Below, piece after piece: positions 46,516 to 58,034 of a DNA stretch of 64,000 nucleotides (position 1 is the stretch's first letter; each line of letters begins with the position of its first letter). This DNA comes from Megachile rotundata (Eukaryota > Arthropoda > Insecta > Hymenoptera > Megachilidae): assembly GCF_050947335.1 (NCBI RefSeq), contig NC_134988.1:4588001-4652000 (forward strand), in the 5' to 3' direction. Below the pieces are notes generated by a model. The model was not told the DNA's origin. It ran no database searches and was given only the letters and a program-made list of their open reading frames with translations. The position numbers and the translations under genes were made by a program.

Positions 46516-46629
46516 CTAAAACAAACCTAGTTGTTCTGATTCATTCTGGATCATTTTTATTCCACAAAAATTTGAAAAATACCTGTCATCTTATATTTCA
46601 AATTGATTTACTACTCCACTGAAAAGTTT

Positions 46630-47060
46630 GCGTAACCTACGTAACTTGATAAATTAATAGCTCAAACGCTATTACAATGTAGAGTTTCAAGTTTTCCAAT
46701 ATCCTAAGAAAAATTAAGAGGAAACGCAAGAGGACACAATTTACCTCCGTTGCCATGGAAACGAAACAGAAGCAGGAGAAGAGGACGACCAAAACAGAGA
46801 TGAGAAAACGAAGAAGCTGCAATGTATCGTCACTCGAAGAAGAACAAAAAGGAAAGGAGGAGACAGCGATAGATAAAGGTGGATCTGGAATATAGAGTGT
46901 TTTCAATGTGTTGAACGAAGCGAGAGTGTTCCATTTCCTTGCCGAGGGGTGAGTTACCGAAGGGATGGTCGCGGAGGGTTGAAAAGCAGTGGAAACGAAG
47001 AAGGGGTAGCAACAGGTCGGCAAGCATAATATAGACTCTTAGATACACATACACATGTTT
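46630..47060. promoter_or_regulatory. GC-richer block with palindromic X-box-like site
   Basis: Repeat-free, purine-rich on the plus strand. At 46749-46762 it contains GTTGCCATGGAAAC, a near-perfect match to the palindromic X-box bound by RFX factors (GTTNCC-N(0-2)-GGNAAC). The minus-strand frame here (128 codons) lacks splice borders compatible with the phase-1 exons. Candidate regulatory element; an unrecognised exon cannot be excluded. Confidence 0.35.
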
Positions 47061-48150
47061 GTGTTTTATACACGTCCTCGTCTTTCAGAAATTTCTGTTT
47101 GTCTACGAAGTGTATTAAAATTTATAAGGAAGAACATAACCGTGTTAAATAATTAATGAAGGTATAGTTATTTGATCGTTTTCTCTTTTTCAAGTTTTGT
47201 TATTTAACTTCTCATTGATGAATTGTGCATCTTTGAAAATACTTAAATTTGATTTGTATGGAGTTAATGTAGGCACGGAGTAATATTTTTGAGTACCTGG
47301 GGCTTTCAAACCTTTGAGAGGCATTTTGGTTAAAAAGTAAAGTATAATTAACTAGTGTAATGAAATATATAATAAAATACATAAGTCTTCAAAAATTAAT
47401 ATTTCTTGCAAATAAAATTCTCTAAAAATATTTTTGGTAGGCTTATAATCGAGATGTGTCAGAGTTAGGTATTATTCAAAATAAGTAATGTATAATTTAT
47501 TTAAAATAAGGTTAATAAACATTCGACGTGTTTAAGGTATACTTTTCCCTTCGATCATTATTTAAATATACCTAAATATTTATACTATAATAACAATTTG
47601 TGTCATTCTATTCGAGATACTCAACAAAACGAATAATATCAAAAGGAGCTAACTAGCTATTATTACAAATCCACAAAATATTCCCAAACTTGGAAGTTTG
47701 CAACTAGTGCTGAAATTCGATTTTCTCAAAAACTATATGCATTAAGAAAAAACTTAAATAAAAAATTAAGAAAAAAAAATATAACACATATTCAGCGCAC
47801 AAAAATCTATACGAACCGCTTATTCGAGATTTCGAAATAGGAAAGAGTTGAAATTTATCGAACAGTTACTGTAGATATGATTTTGGCTATGAGCACATTT
47901 CGTACATGACAACCTATATATTTATTTTGCGTAAAATATTTGATAAAATTTACTGTCTTTTTCACGCGCAAGCAATTAGTACGCACGGAATATTATTACG
48001 TATGCTGCACAAGAATCGCGTTTATACAGTGTATTTTTTAGCCAAAATTAAAAAACGATTTGTGCTGCACGATTTTAGCTGTGATTTACGGTATACATAC
48101 AGATTTGGTCAGGTTACGCATAAAAAAGTTTATATACCACAATGTCTTTT
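47061..48150. other. AT-rich DNA, nothing recognised
   Basis: No repeat or gene structure beyond chance open frames. Confidence 0.4.
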
Positions 48151-48450
48151 GTGCAACGCTATAAACGAGATATCTCGCGTTGCTATGTCGCTTATGCGAC
48201 GCTATGGACGAGATACCTCACGTAGCAATACCGTTTATGCGAGTTTATGATCGAAATATTTTGCATCTATCCCTTGCTGTTTGCGATAATTGAATCTCAC
48301 TCAATGGATACTTCGGACAAAATACATCTGCATCTGCTTTAGTTTCTAATTACTAATTACTGAGTTTCAAATTAACGTTTTATCTCATATTTTTGAACAT
48401 AACATTTCACGTTCTAATAAAATAAACACGAGATATCTCGTCTATCGTCG
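48150..48450. repeat. Local repeats of CGAGATATCTCG palindrome
   Basis: ACGAGATATCTCG occurs at about 48167 and 48429, with a variant ACGAGATACCTCACG at 48208. Each is accompanied by GCTAT..CG.TTATGCGA-like words. The plus-strand frame over the first part (47906-48250) reflects these repeats. Confidence 0.5.
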
Positions 48451-48839
48451 CGTACAGAATATACGGGTAACCAGATATTTCATCACCGATCGCAAAAATG
48501 TCAAGGTTTCAATTATTTTTAAGTCTTATTTAGCTTGAAAAGATTTAGAATTTGTTTTGATGAATGTAACACTCGGATGTGAGTTATATTGCACATTTAT
48601 TTTCCTTGAAGATTGATGTTCATTTATGATATCAATATGACAGAAATAAAAATGTCGACGTTGTCCACCTACTACATTTAACTGATTTTCATAAAAAAAA
48701 AGATTGGAAGGTATAGCGTAACAAGAAAAGAGTTTGTATAACATTTGTATCTACTCAACAATAAAATAATTAATTTTTGAACAAAACATGTCACAACTTA
48801 ATAAAATGCACGCGAAGTATTTTGTCTTTACTGTCCCTT

Positions 48840-49210
48840 AGATAACGATTATTCAAGAACTTGCCACATCAGCAGAATTTGAACGAGATAAATTAAGGGT
48901 TGAGAACGTTCTATCGTACATAGAAAGAAATGAAGGAAGTTGGTGGGTGAATCAGATTTTTAGAAGCACGTGTTCACCATTTTCCAGCAGTAAAGGGACC
49001 AGCTCCACATCGCGTCTTCAGGTAGTCAGGGTCCCTAGTGATCCTTCTCGTACCCCACCGACCTGAAAACCTGTTCTTCTATCCCTCCACCACCCCCGTG
49101 GTCCTTCGCCCATCTTCAACTACTTCCTTGCAGCGCCAGAAGCGAGAAAAATTACAAAATTAGGCCGTTGTTAGGACCACGAAACTTTTCGTCCTATTCC
49201 TGGGTGCAGA
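48840..49210. other. GC-richer block, function unknown
   Basis: About 350 bp with higher GC, containing GAAGCACGTGTTC and the Pro-codon-like CCTCCACCACCCCCGTGG. No open frame with proper splice borders was identified. Could be conserved non-coding DNA. Confidence 0.3.
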
Positions 49211-49929
49211 CACTCATTCCGATTTTTTGCTTTTTTAATAATTAAATCGAAGATAGTTATTGAACTTTACTTAACATTTTGTGTGTACATATGCGTATGC
49301 TGAAAGTAACCAAAGTAAATTAGTAGATTAATAAGTTTTATTAGTAGAATAAAACACTTAGGTGCTGCAGAAATCAGTGAAGTTACTACTCTACTGTTTT
49401 AGTAATACAAAGCAATATAAAATCGCACGTAAAAATTATTGTATTGTGTGTATCACCACATATCACAATATGACGACTAATAACTTCGTTGTAAATAATT
49501 TTCTATTTTCAATTTTTCAATTAGAAAATCTAAGAATTTGAGATCTACATTCACTTATGAGATTGTAACATAAGTAATTTCAAAAACACTATTTGCTGTA
49601 CTACAATTATCCACCTTGCATTACCTACGAATTTTGGCTTCATTACATATTTTCTAATACCCCTTGTTTTCCCTTGAATGTTCCACCTCATTTTTCCACC
49701 TATCAAGAATCTAAAAAGAATTTGCAACAAACTTTTAAATTTCGATACAATTTTCGACATCCACGATAAATCAGAAATACTATTCATTCCTACGTGACGT
49801 CAAAAGTGAAGAATTAACCATGCCCATAATTTCAGTTAGCATCGATAAGAGCGAAAAAGTGTCAGCAACTCGTAAGACGATGTAAAAATGACCCAGCACG
49901 CCTACTTCTTTCCCCTTATTCAGACTTTC

Positions 49930-50200
49930 TGACTTCCTGGCTCCCTTTTGCTCAATTTGCCAGGTCGCCTCGCTTGCGCAATCCTGTGCAACCCTATTCT
50001 CAAACACGTGCCCCCGGTCTGCATGTATGCTCTCCAATACAACCCCTCACGCACACGTACACACACGAATATACGTGTGACTGTGTGCACACAAACGAAT
50101 GTGGTTGTGTGTACACACATATCGATTTTTGGTGGAGCAGCGGTGCTTCGACGGAAATTTCAGGAGAAACGGGGACAAATTCCCGATACTGAAACAGAAA
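49930..50200. repeat. Alternating CA/GT-rich stretch in GC-richer DNA
   Basis: CACACGTACACACACGAATA, then GTGTGACTGTGTGCACAC and GTGTGTACACACATA: alternating purine-pyrimidine sequence with internal dyads. Several overlapping frames are open on both strands for compositional reasons. Confidence 0.6.
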
Positions 50201-50389
50201 TATGAGTTATTTCTATCGAATCGACCAATCAATTCTGTTTTATACACTTTTAGATCGAGTACACATAACTGATGCTGTTTCTATTCAATGAAATTTTATT
50301 TAATGGGGGAGAACGGTAGAGTATTGGATGAAGATAGCTCTCGATTTTATTGTTGGTTAACTTTTTTGTGGATGAGTGAATTGGTCTTT

Positions 50390-50990
50390 TTTGTTGTGTC
50401 TTGTTAAATATAAATGTATTGCGCATTTTGTTAGTGTTGTATAGTTACTATAGTATAGTGTTGTATAGTGTTGTATAGTGTTATATAGTTATTTTATAGA
50501 CACTTTATAGTTATTTTACAGTTATTGTATAATTACTGTATAGTTACTGTATAGTTATTGTATAGTCCCTGTATAGTTATTGTATAATTACCAATATTAA
50601 TTTATAGTTATTTTATGGTTACTTCACAATTACTAAGATTATTTTGTAGTTATCGTATAGTTACTTTATAATTCCTATATCATTTTATAGTTATTGTATA
50701 GTTATTATACAGTTATTGTACAGTTATTATAGAGTTATTGTAGAGTTATTGTATAGTTTTGTATACTTATTGTATAATTATTGTATAATTACCAATATTA
50801 ATTTACAATTATTTTATGGTTACTTTATAATTACTAATATTACTTTGTAGTTATTGTATAGTTACTTTATAATTACTAATATTACTTTATAGTTATTGTG
50901 TAGTTACTTCATAATTATTAATATTATTTTATAGCCATTTTCTAGTTACTAATACCTACTACATTATAATTTATAATTACAATAAAGTTA
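50390..50990. repeat. Degenerate TATAGTTATTG array
   Basis: Near-continuous TATAGTTATTG, TATAGTTACTT and TATAATTACTAATATTA words, about 10-11 nt each, with a longer block (TAATTACTAATATTACTTTATAG type) repeated several times at ~55-60 bp. Confidence 0.9.
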
Positions 50991-51559
50991 CATTTATTGT
51001 TACAGAAACTTGTAGCAACATACAACTTTTCTTTGAAAAAATGATTTTATTGATAATAAAACGTATAATGATTCAATTATTTTACATATTTTTGTTACTA
51101 ATAAATAATGTAATAATGATATAATTTTATAAGTTGAAAATAATATAATTAAAAAGAAAAGAGTGTTTTTCAAAGGAAGTGAAAAGTATTGCTTTTTTTA
51201 AATATAATTAGACAGTATTAAATTAATATTCAGTGAATTGTAATCACAGGGTAACTCAATTGTATCATGTTTAATTACATTATAGTTAACAACTAATTCA
51301 GACGTCTGATTCGAATGAATTACAATGCAATTTGTAATTACAATTGAAGTACACTTACAAAGTGTAATGTAATTCTATCAGAATTACAAATTGAGTGGCA
51401 ATTAAACTGAATGTTAACGAGAGTTTGTGTACTCCATTCTGGTGTAGTTTGTAACATATAGCTCTTGAAGTATTAGTTTTGGAGATAAAACTGCGAAATT
51501 AAGATAGAAAAATTGATGTAAAGTGGAATTAAAACGTAATTAATGTGTAACTAAAGTAA

Positions 51560-51965
51560 AGTGTACTGTAATTAGGAATTTCAGAATTTAAAAATTGTGG
51601 TATATTGAAAATTGGAAATATAGAAATTTAGAAAGGTCGAAACTTAAATACTGAAAATTCAAAAACATAAAAATATAAGATCTTACAAACTTAAAAACTT
51701 AAGAACATATAATCTTAAAAATTCAGAAACTTTGAAATTTTGAAATTGAAACTGAAATTTCGAAATTTTGAAATTGAAACTTTGAAATTTTGAAATTGAA
51801 ACTTTGAAACTTTGAAGCTTTAAAACTTTGAAATTTTAAAATTGAAACTACGAAACTTAAAAACGTAAAAATTTCTAAGTCTAGAAATCTAAAATTCTAG
51901 AAGTAAAAAATCTAAAAATTTTTAATTTATAAACTCATTCAGATTTAAGTTTGAAGAATTTAAAA
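51560..51965. repeat. Degenerate GAAACTTTGAAATTTTG array
   Basis: Repeats of TTTGAAATTGAAAC, AAACTTAAAAAC and TAGAAATCTAAAA words. Confidence 0.8.
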
Positions 51966-52439
51966 ATTCAGTTCAATCCACCTTTAATATTCAGAATCCG
52001 CCTTTCTTTTTACATATCTTGTTTAACATGAAAAGTACTAAGTGGTAGTCAACCTGTTTCAAAATGAAACTATGTACCTAGGTATCTGGTATTTTAATGA
52101 GCCATAACAAAAAATTGCCTTCAATTAAAAATGCTTGAGTACGAGTTGATAGAAACCGGTTGGAAACTAGCTTAGGAGCATCTTTTTTTCGCTTTAAACA
52201 TGATGAATGGAACGTCTAAGGAAATGACTGCGTTAGTCCGCTGTAAAATTTTGAAAGCTACTTAGAGGTTACAGGAAATTGTTAAAGAATCTAGTAATTA
52301 CGTGAAAGCATTTGATTTATCTAAAATATAGGTTAATAATTTTTATCCACGTTTATATTAAATTTTTATACTTACAAATATTTTAATATTTACGTAAGTA
52401 AGCTTTAAAATTTTTTAATTTTCTTTTAATATCTTGAAT

Positions 52440-53700
52440 TTTTATATTTCACGAATTTTCATATTTCTGAATTTGCAAAATTTAGAAATTTGGTCGATAA
52501 GGAATTGAGAAATTTTACAATTTAGAACATTGGAAATTTGGATCTTTTCAAGTTTGGTATTTGGAAATTTAGAATTTAAAAATTTTTAGTGGCAAAATTT
52601 ACAAAATTTAGGTATTTGGGAATTAGGAGATTTGAAAATTTGAAAGTTTAGACATTTGTGAATTGGGAAATTTAAGAATGTGGGTATTTGAGAATTTAGA
52701 TATTTGCAAACTTGAGTCTTTAGATATTTAAAATTTTGAAAATTAGATATGTAGGACCTAGGAAATCCGCACCTTGAGATTTGGAGATATAAGAAGTATG
52801 AGATCTTTAGATTTGGAAATCTCCAAATATGTGAATTTAAGTATCTGAGGTTTAGAAAATTTGGACCTTAGAATTTGGAGATTTGGAAGTTGTAACACTC
52901 TTTGGATTTGGGGATCTACAAATATAGAAACTGGAGTATTTGGGAATCTAGAAATTTGAGGACAAAGGAATTTAAGAACGTAGAAATTTGGAAATCTTTC
53001 GATTTGGAAATCTAAAAATGTGGTAATTTAGGTATTTGAGAGACTTGGAATCTGGGGAGCTAGAATGCGGGATGTAGAAGTTATAGGGATCAGTCGATTT
53101 GGGGATTTACAAATACAGAAACTTAGATAGCAGAGAATCTAGGATTTTTGGAGGCTTAAGATTTGAGGATTTAGAAAATTGGAAAGGTTGAGGTTTGAGG
53201 TCTAAGAATTTGGAGAGCTTGAAATTTGGGGATCTAAGAATTTGAAAAGCTTAAAATTTAAGGGTTTAGAAAATTGAAAGGGTTGAGGCTTAGGTTCTAC
53301 GAATTTGAAGCGCTTGAGATTTGGGGATCTAAGAAATTGGGGATCTAAGAAATTGCGAAGCTTGAGATTTGAAGATTTATGAGTTTGGAAAACTTGACAT
53401 TTGGGTATCTAGGAGCTTGGAGAGCTTGAGATTTGAGGATCTAGAAATTTGGACAATTTGAAATTTGGGGATCTAGGAATTTCAGAATATAAAAATCTAA
53501 GATTTTCCAGATGTGGCAATCTACAAATGTGGAAGTTACGTATTTAGAATCACCTTGAATTTAGAAATTCAGCAATTTGGTGTCGTAGAAATCTCTAAAA
53601 CTTCGAATTTGTTCTTTAGAAATATGCGAATTTAAAAATTTAAAGACCTAAAAATTTACGAACCTTAACATCTGTTAATCTAAGGATTTGAAAATGTGCA
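52440..53700. repeat. Degenerate GGAAATTTGGGGATCTAG array (longest array)
   Basis: About 1.25 kb of words such as GAAATTTGGGGATC, GAATTTAAAAATTTG and GGATCTAAGAATTTG. In 53130-53480 a block containing CTTGAGATTTGGGGATCTA recurs at about 45-60 bp, giving a higher-order structure. Confidence 0.88.
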
Positions 53701-53869
53701 AACTTCCAACTCCAAGAAATCTGAAAATATTTGCAAACTTGAAAGTGTATTGTTTTGGAGAGTTAAAAATTAAAAATGTCGAGACCTTTGTAATTGAAAA
53801 GAGCAATAAATTTGAAAACTTGGAAATGTTTAAATTATCAAGTGTGCATATATGTTTTGATCCAAAGGA

Positions 53870-54180
53870 AACCAACGTTGCACCCGAGTGTACAAGAAGA
53901 GTAGGCTTTGAAAGAGAAACAGGAGGAGGTGAAGGAGGAGGCGGAGGAGAGAGACAACTGTCTAAGCGAGTCTATTGTTGTGTCGGAGACTTAATATGCA
54001 TCTCTCAGGGTCGGACTACCTCTTTCCAAGGCCCTACGCCTCCAGTCTTTGCTCTGAAACGAGAAACAAACGAGAAAACACCTTGTTTCTTCATTTCTTC
54101 GTTTACTTATTTTATGAACGTAGAACCGCAACGAAAGCGGTTAAATTATTATACTCTAACAAAAACTGCAAATAGTTTAT
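53870..54180. other. GC-richer block
   Basis: GGAGGAGG-type purine run (GGTGAAGGAGGAGGCGGAGG) followed by GGTCGGACTACCTCTTTCC. The 164-codon plus frame at 53688-54182 starts inside the preceding degenerate array and is therefore not convincing as a gene. Confidence 0.3.
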
Positions 54181-54218
54181 AACCTTAGTTGATGAAATAG
54201 AAAAGGTTTACTGTAATT

Positions 54219-54639
54219 TCACAATATACTACAGGCGCTTAAAGCGAATTCAAATGTGTATTTCAAATTTCGAATACCTACTGTAAACACATAGGTGAAG
54301 CAAGAGTAATATGTAGAGAGTTTTAAGTCGAAACGATTAATTGTATTGAATTCGAATGTATATTTAAAATTTAGAATGTCTATTAAGAATAAATAAATTC
54401 TTTCAATCAACGCGTTTCTATTTTTATTTTTTTTTGTGTGTGTTTTATTGTGTGTCGGACAATTCGGACGCGTTCGTGTAATTTCGGCGGCACTCGTGTC
54501 GAAACGAGTGTGCGTAGCACCCGGTTGACTCGCGCCATGTCTATACCAAAGATTAACGTGTTAGACCAAACAAATAAACTATTAATTAATCGTATCCCGT
54601 GTTTCATTTTCACCTTATTCACACTTTCTTAGTCTAACA
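54219..54639. repeat. Decayed repeat fragments next to copy C
   Basis: 54265-54345 (CCTACTGTAAACACATAGGT ... GTCGAAACGATTAA) is an older partial copy of the start of copy C. 54440-54545 is CG-rich (GGACGCGTTCGTG, GGCACTCGTGTCG) and may be another element piece. Confidence 0.45.
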
Positions 54640-55085
54640 CTACCTACTACAAACATATAGGTAGAACAAGAATAAGATATAGCGATTTTAAAGTCGTTCC
54701 GAACGATTAAACGTGTCTGAAACTATCGAAAATGATACTAAACTCGATTATTGATGATTTTATGGCGACTGGCGTCAATGACGACCAAGTATTGTCAACG
54801 ATGAGTTATAGAGCTTTTAACGTGCTTTCAGTCGATTTTATGTGTCAAAAATGATCGGATACGACACTAAAATATAGTTTTTTGTCGATTCGACGACGAT
54901 CGATGTCGATGACAGGTTCCTATCGTCAGATTGCCACCAAAATCTATATGTATACGGAAGGTTTAGAGTTCGCAAGTCTAACCTCAAAATTTCAAGTCAA
55001 AGGATTTAAAATTGCCTGTAGCGTAGTACAGATAAATAAACAGACGGACGAATAAATGCGGATCGAGTTATTTTAGGAGCCTCAC
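54640..55085 (-). repeat. Interspersed ~755-bp repeat, copy C (inverted, partial)
   Basis: Reverse complement of roughly 4290-4690 of copy A: shares CTACTACAAACATATAGGTA, GATTAAACGTGTCTGAAAC, TATTGTCAACGATGAGTTAT and GATCGATGTCGATGACAGG. More diverged than A and B. Confidence 0.8.
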
Positions 55086-55127
55086 GTCCAGCAATAGTAA
55101 TCTTAATAACATTAATTTACAAATAAT

Positions 55128-55575
55128 AAATACTGCTTCTCTTCTTCATTTTTGGTATATAACTTTTTCCTAATCCAACTCTCAGATTTATTATGAATCT
55201 GATACATGCATTTACCATTTAAAATATTAATAAACGAGAAGCATCCTCGAAAATGGAATTTAACAAAATTAGAACAAATACTGCCTTTCTTCTTCCTTTC
55301 TGGTACATAATTTTTTGATAATCCACCTCTCAAATTTATTATTATAAACCTAATGCATGCATTTACCATTTAAAGTATTAATAAACGAGTAGCATCCTCG
55401 AAAATGGAATTTAACAAAATTACAGTAAATATTGTATTTCTTCTTCCTTTCTGGTAAATAATCTCTTTATAATCCAACTCTCAAATTTATTATAAACCTG
55501 ATTACATGCATTTACCAAATAAAGTGTTAATAAACGAGTAGCATCCTCGAAAATGGAATTTAACAAAATTACAGA
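55128..55575. repeat. Three tandem ~148-bp units
   Basis: Units begin near 55128, 55276 and 55427 and contain TTCTTCTTCCTTTCTGGTA, ATGCATTTACCATTTAAA and GAGTAGCATCCTCGAAAATG. The last two are most alike. Immediately followed by the TTAA element 55591-56327. Confidence 0.92.
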
Positions 55576-55590
55576 ATGAACACATTTTTT

Positions 55591-56327
55591 TTAACCCCTA
55601 GAACTATTTCTTATTTGTCAGGTGCATCAGTCAGAACTTACTAACTACAATTAAGGTGAAGTCGGATAAGTGCAGATTGGTTTTTGTAAAGTTGGTATTT
55701 AAACGTAAGTATTTTCAGTCTACTCTGTAAATACTTAACGCTGTCGATATTGAACGCTTTGCACAATTGCTACTATTTAATTAATATTAACTAGGACCTT
55801 AATTTTGCTTGTATATTTTGATTTTGATAGGAAATCGTTTAAAATGTCAACTACTCTGTACTTTCCTCGAAAATGGGGTGAGAGCGTAACTTGAAGTTAG
55901 AATACTTTGAAACTTTATTTCATGTGCACTGGGGCAGGAGCAGAATTATTAACAAATCTGTTATAACATGCTTTTTACTGCATTATGCAAGTACTCTATA
56001 CTGCGAACAAGTACTCTTAGCTGAAATATAAAAGGGGTTATAGTGAAACAAAACAAGGAAACAGACATACTAAATGGAGAAATTTCGCTCATATTGTAAT
56101 AAAAATAGCCTGTTTACGAACTTACCCCACTTCACCTTACAATATTAAAACAGATAAAAAAATTTGAAATGTTATGTCAATATGTTATTATGCAATCGTT
56201 GACTATGCAAATTATAATTGGACTTGAACTTCAAATTGAAGCGTACTAAAAATTTGAGTAAAATTGATCACGGCCGAAGTACGAGTGCGCCACGAGTCAG
56301 ACTCGTCAAATTAGTGCAAGGGGTTAA
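55591..56327. mobile_element. TTAA-flanked MITE (ACTCCTTGCA family) interrupted by a TA-MITE
   Basis: Inverted relative to 25593-25843. Right end GTGCAAGGGGTTAA and left end TTAACCCCTAGAACTA. The parts on both sides of the insert align with the intact copy (AGTCAGACTCGTC and GTCAGAACTTACTAAC regions). The TA-MITE 55652-56139 interrupts TTTTAATATTGTA. Confidence 0.88.
55652..56139 (+). mobile_element. AGGTGAAGTGGG MITE, copy 2 (nested)
   Basis: 488 bp including TA on each side; tips AGGTGAAGTCGGATAAG and AGGTGAAGTGGGGTAAG. Collinear with copy 1 except for a short deletion near the right end (the CACTTGCCCCG stretch). Confidence 0.93.
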
Positions 56328-57055
56328 CAAAATTATTATATCTTTTCATTAATATTACTGTGTTTCATTCACCGTATTATGTCTTCTTGTTTAGACGATT
56401 ATATTCGTATCGAAAAGTGGTTCAATACCAATGGTCAATAGCGTAATGCTCTCGCGTGCTGTTTGATGACATATTTCCAGCCGATCAGATAAACGGCGTA
56501 AAAAATGCAAGCAGTTTAAAAAATGCAAGCCTTCGCCACGTTTCTTGCATAGCTACAGGAATTAAGATCCAACGATGCTTGAAAATCCTTCGTGCGAAAA
56601 ATACTTGCGTGACAAGGGTAAATTTGAAACATCTAAAGGAAAAGAAAAACGGGCCCTCTAACTTTTGCTCATTCGAATAAATTAGATGGAAAACACGAAA
56701 CGTGTAAGACTTGGATGTAACGTTGGGAAAAGTATAAACATACGGGGGCGTAAGTTTTAAACATTTGCAATCTGCACTCAATTAAATCTCTTATTTATGC
56801 TTTATTGTAAGTGCATGCTCAACGAGAATTACGACCATACTATATTTCTGCGGTTAATATATCTTAACGTTGGAGATGAAAAGATAACTGCAATAAGAGT
56901 GGGATTTTATTACATTGTGATATTTAAATAAAATTTAAACGGGATAAAATATTTGAGTGAAATGTTAGATAAAATGGAAAATTTATATACTAGGAAAAGG
57001 GGTCTTTAGGGTTTATTGAAGAGAACGTGCTTTTTGTAAATTAAATGCATGAAAG
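56328..57055. other. Unique DNA, nothing recognised
   Basis: 56450-56690 is GC-richer with overlapping short frames on both strands and a small direct repeat (AAAAAATGCAAGC) but no recognisable product. Confidence 0.35.
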
Positions 57056-57620
57056 TAGGGTGTTGTTATTTAAATTTATTCTGTTTTTAATTTTTACATT
57101 TTTGAAACTCCAATTTTAGTTATTTTTAAGTTCTAAATTTCCAAATTTTCAAAATTTTAATTTGCAATTTGCAATTTGTAATTTGCAAATTTCTGCATTT
57201 TCAAATACCTAAATTTCCAAATTTTTATTTTGCAATTTGCAATTAGGAATTTTCAAATTCCTGATTTTCCAAATTTTGCAAAATTCTAAGTTTCCAAATT
57301 TCTGAATTTTCAAATTTTTAATTTTACTATTTCCAAATTTCCAAATTCCTAAATTTATAATTTGCAATTTGCAAATTTCTAAATTCTTAAGTCTTAAAAA
57401 TTCTAAATTTCCAAATTCTTAAATTTCCAAAACTCTAAATTTCCAAATTCTTAAATTTCCATAATTCTAAATTACCAAATCCACAAATTCTCAAACCTCC
57501 AACCACTAAATGTCCCAATTATAAAATACCAATTATCACTGTATCACCTAAGTATCACAATTACCTCTAATTTGAAAATGACCAAATTTCTAATTAACCA
57601 AATACAAAAATTTCAAAATT
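57056..57620. repeat. Degenerate TTCCAAATTTCTAAATT array
   Basis: Words such as CCAAATTTCC, TTTGCAATTTGC and AATTCTAAATTTCC every 8-10 nt; pyrimidine-rich strand on top. Confidence 0.9.
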
Positions 57621-57654
57621 GAAAACGTTGAAATCCCAAGATCAGTAGCAAAAA

Positions 57655-57930
57655 TCGATATGATTTTCTTTGTCCGTGCTTCATAGCTGCGCGCAGCGAG
57701 CACACCGTAGCCCCTGAGCTCTTTGGCGGGCATTTGATCTAGCCATCACTGTTCTAAAGAATCAAATTGGATACTCGTTTGCAAACGATATTGCCGTCAA
57801 ACGCTGTTATCGGGTAACAGAAAGGCGATAGATATCCACTCTCTTTCTGAACAGGAACTTGCGCGTTATCGACGGTTTTCATTTTCGCGAAATGAAACGC
57901 GGTGAAGCCAATGGTTTCTGTGGAATATCG
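57655..57930. other. GC-richer block, candidate conserved non-coding DNA
   Basis: Words such as GCTGCGCGCAGCGAGC (palindromic GCTGCGCGCAGC), GGCGGGCATTTGATC and GTTATCGGGTAACAG. No compatible exon borders were found. Confidence 0.3.
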
Positions 57931-58034
57931 AGCAGAACTTTACCACTGATTTTTGCAATCCCATCTCGTAATATAACGAGAACGTTTTGTATGGAACAAA
58001 ATGAAAAATTAGAGGAAGGAACAAAAGAATACAT

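Noticed and set aside
47906..48250. 114-codon plus-strand frame
   Set aside because: Built partly of repeated GAGATATCTCG-type words; no recognisable protein features.
49920..50247. Cys/His/Thr-rich frames on both strands
   Set aside because: They arise from alternating CA/GT sequence.
53688..54182. 164-codon plus-strand frame with Gly-rich centre
   Set aside because: Its first third is translated degenerate array sequence and the Gly run comes from a GGAGGAGG repeat.
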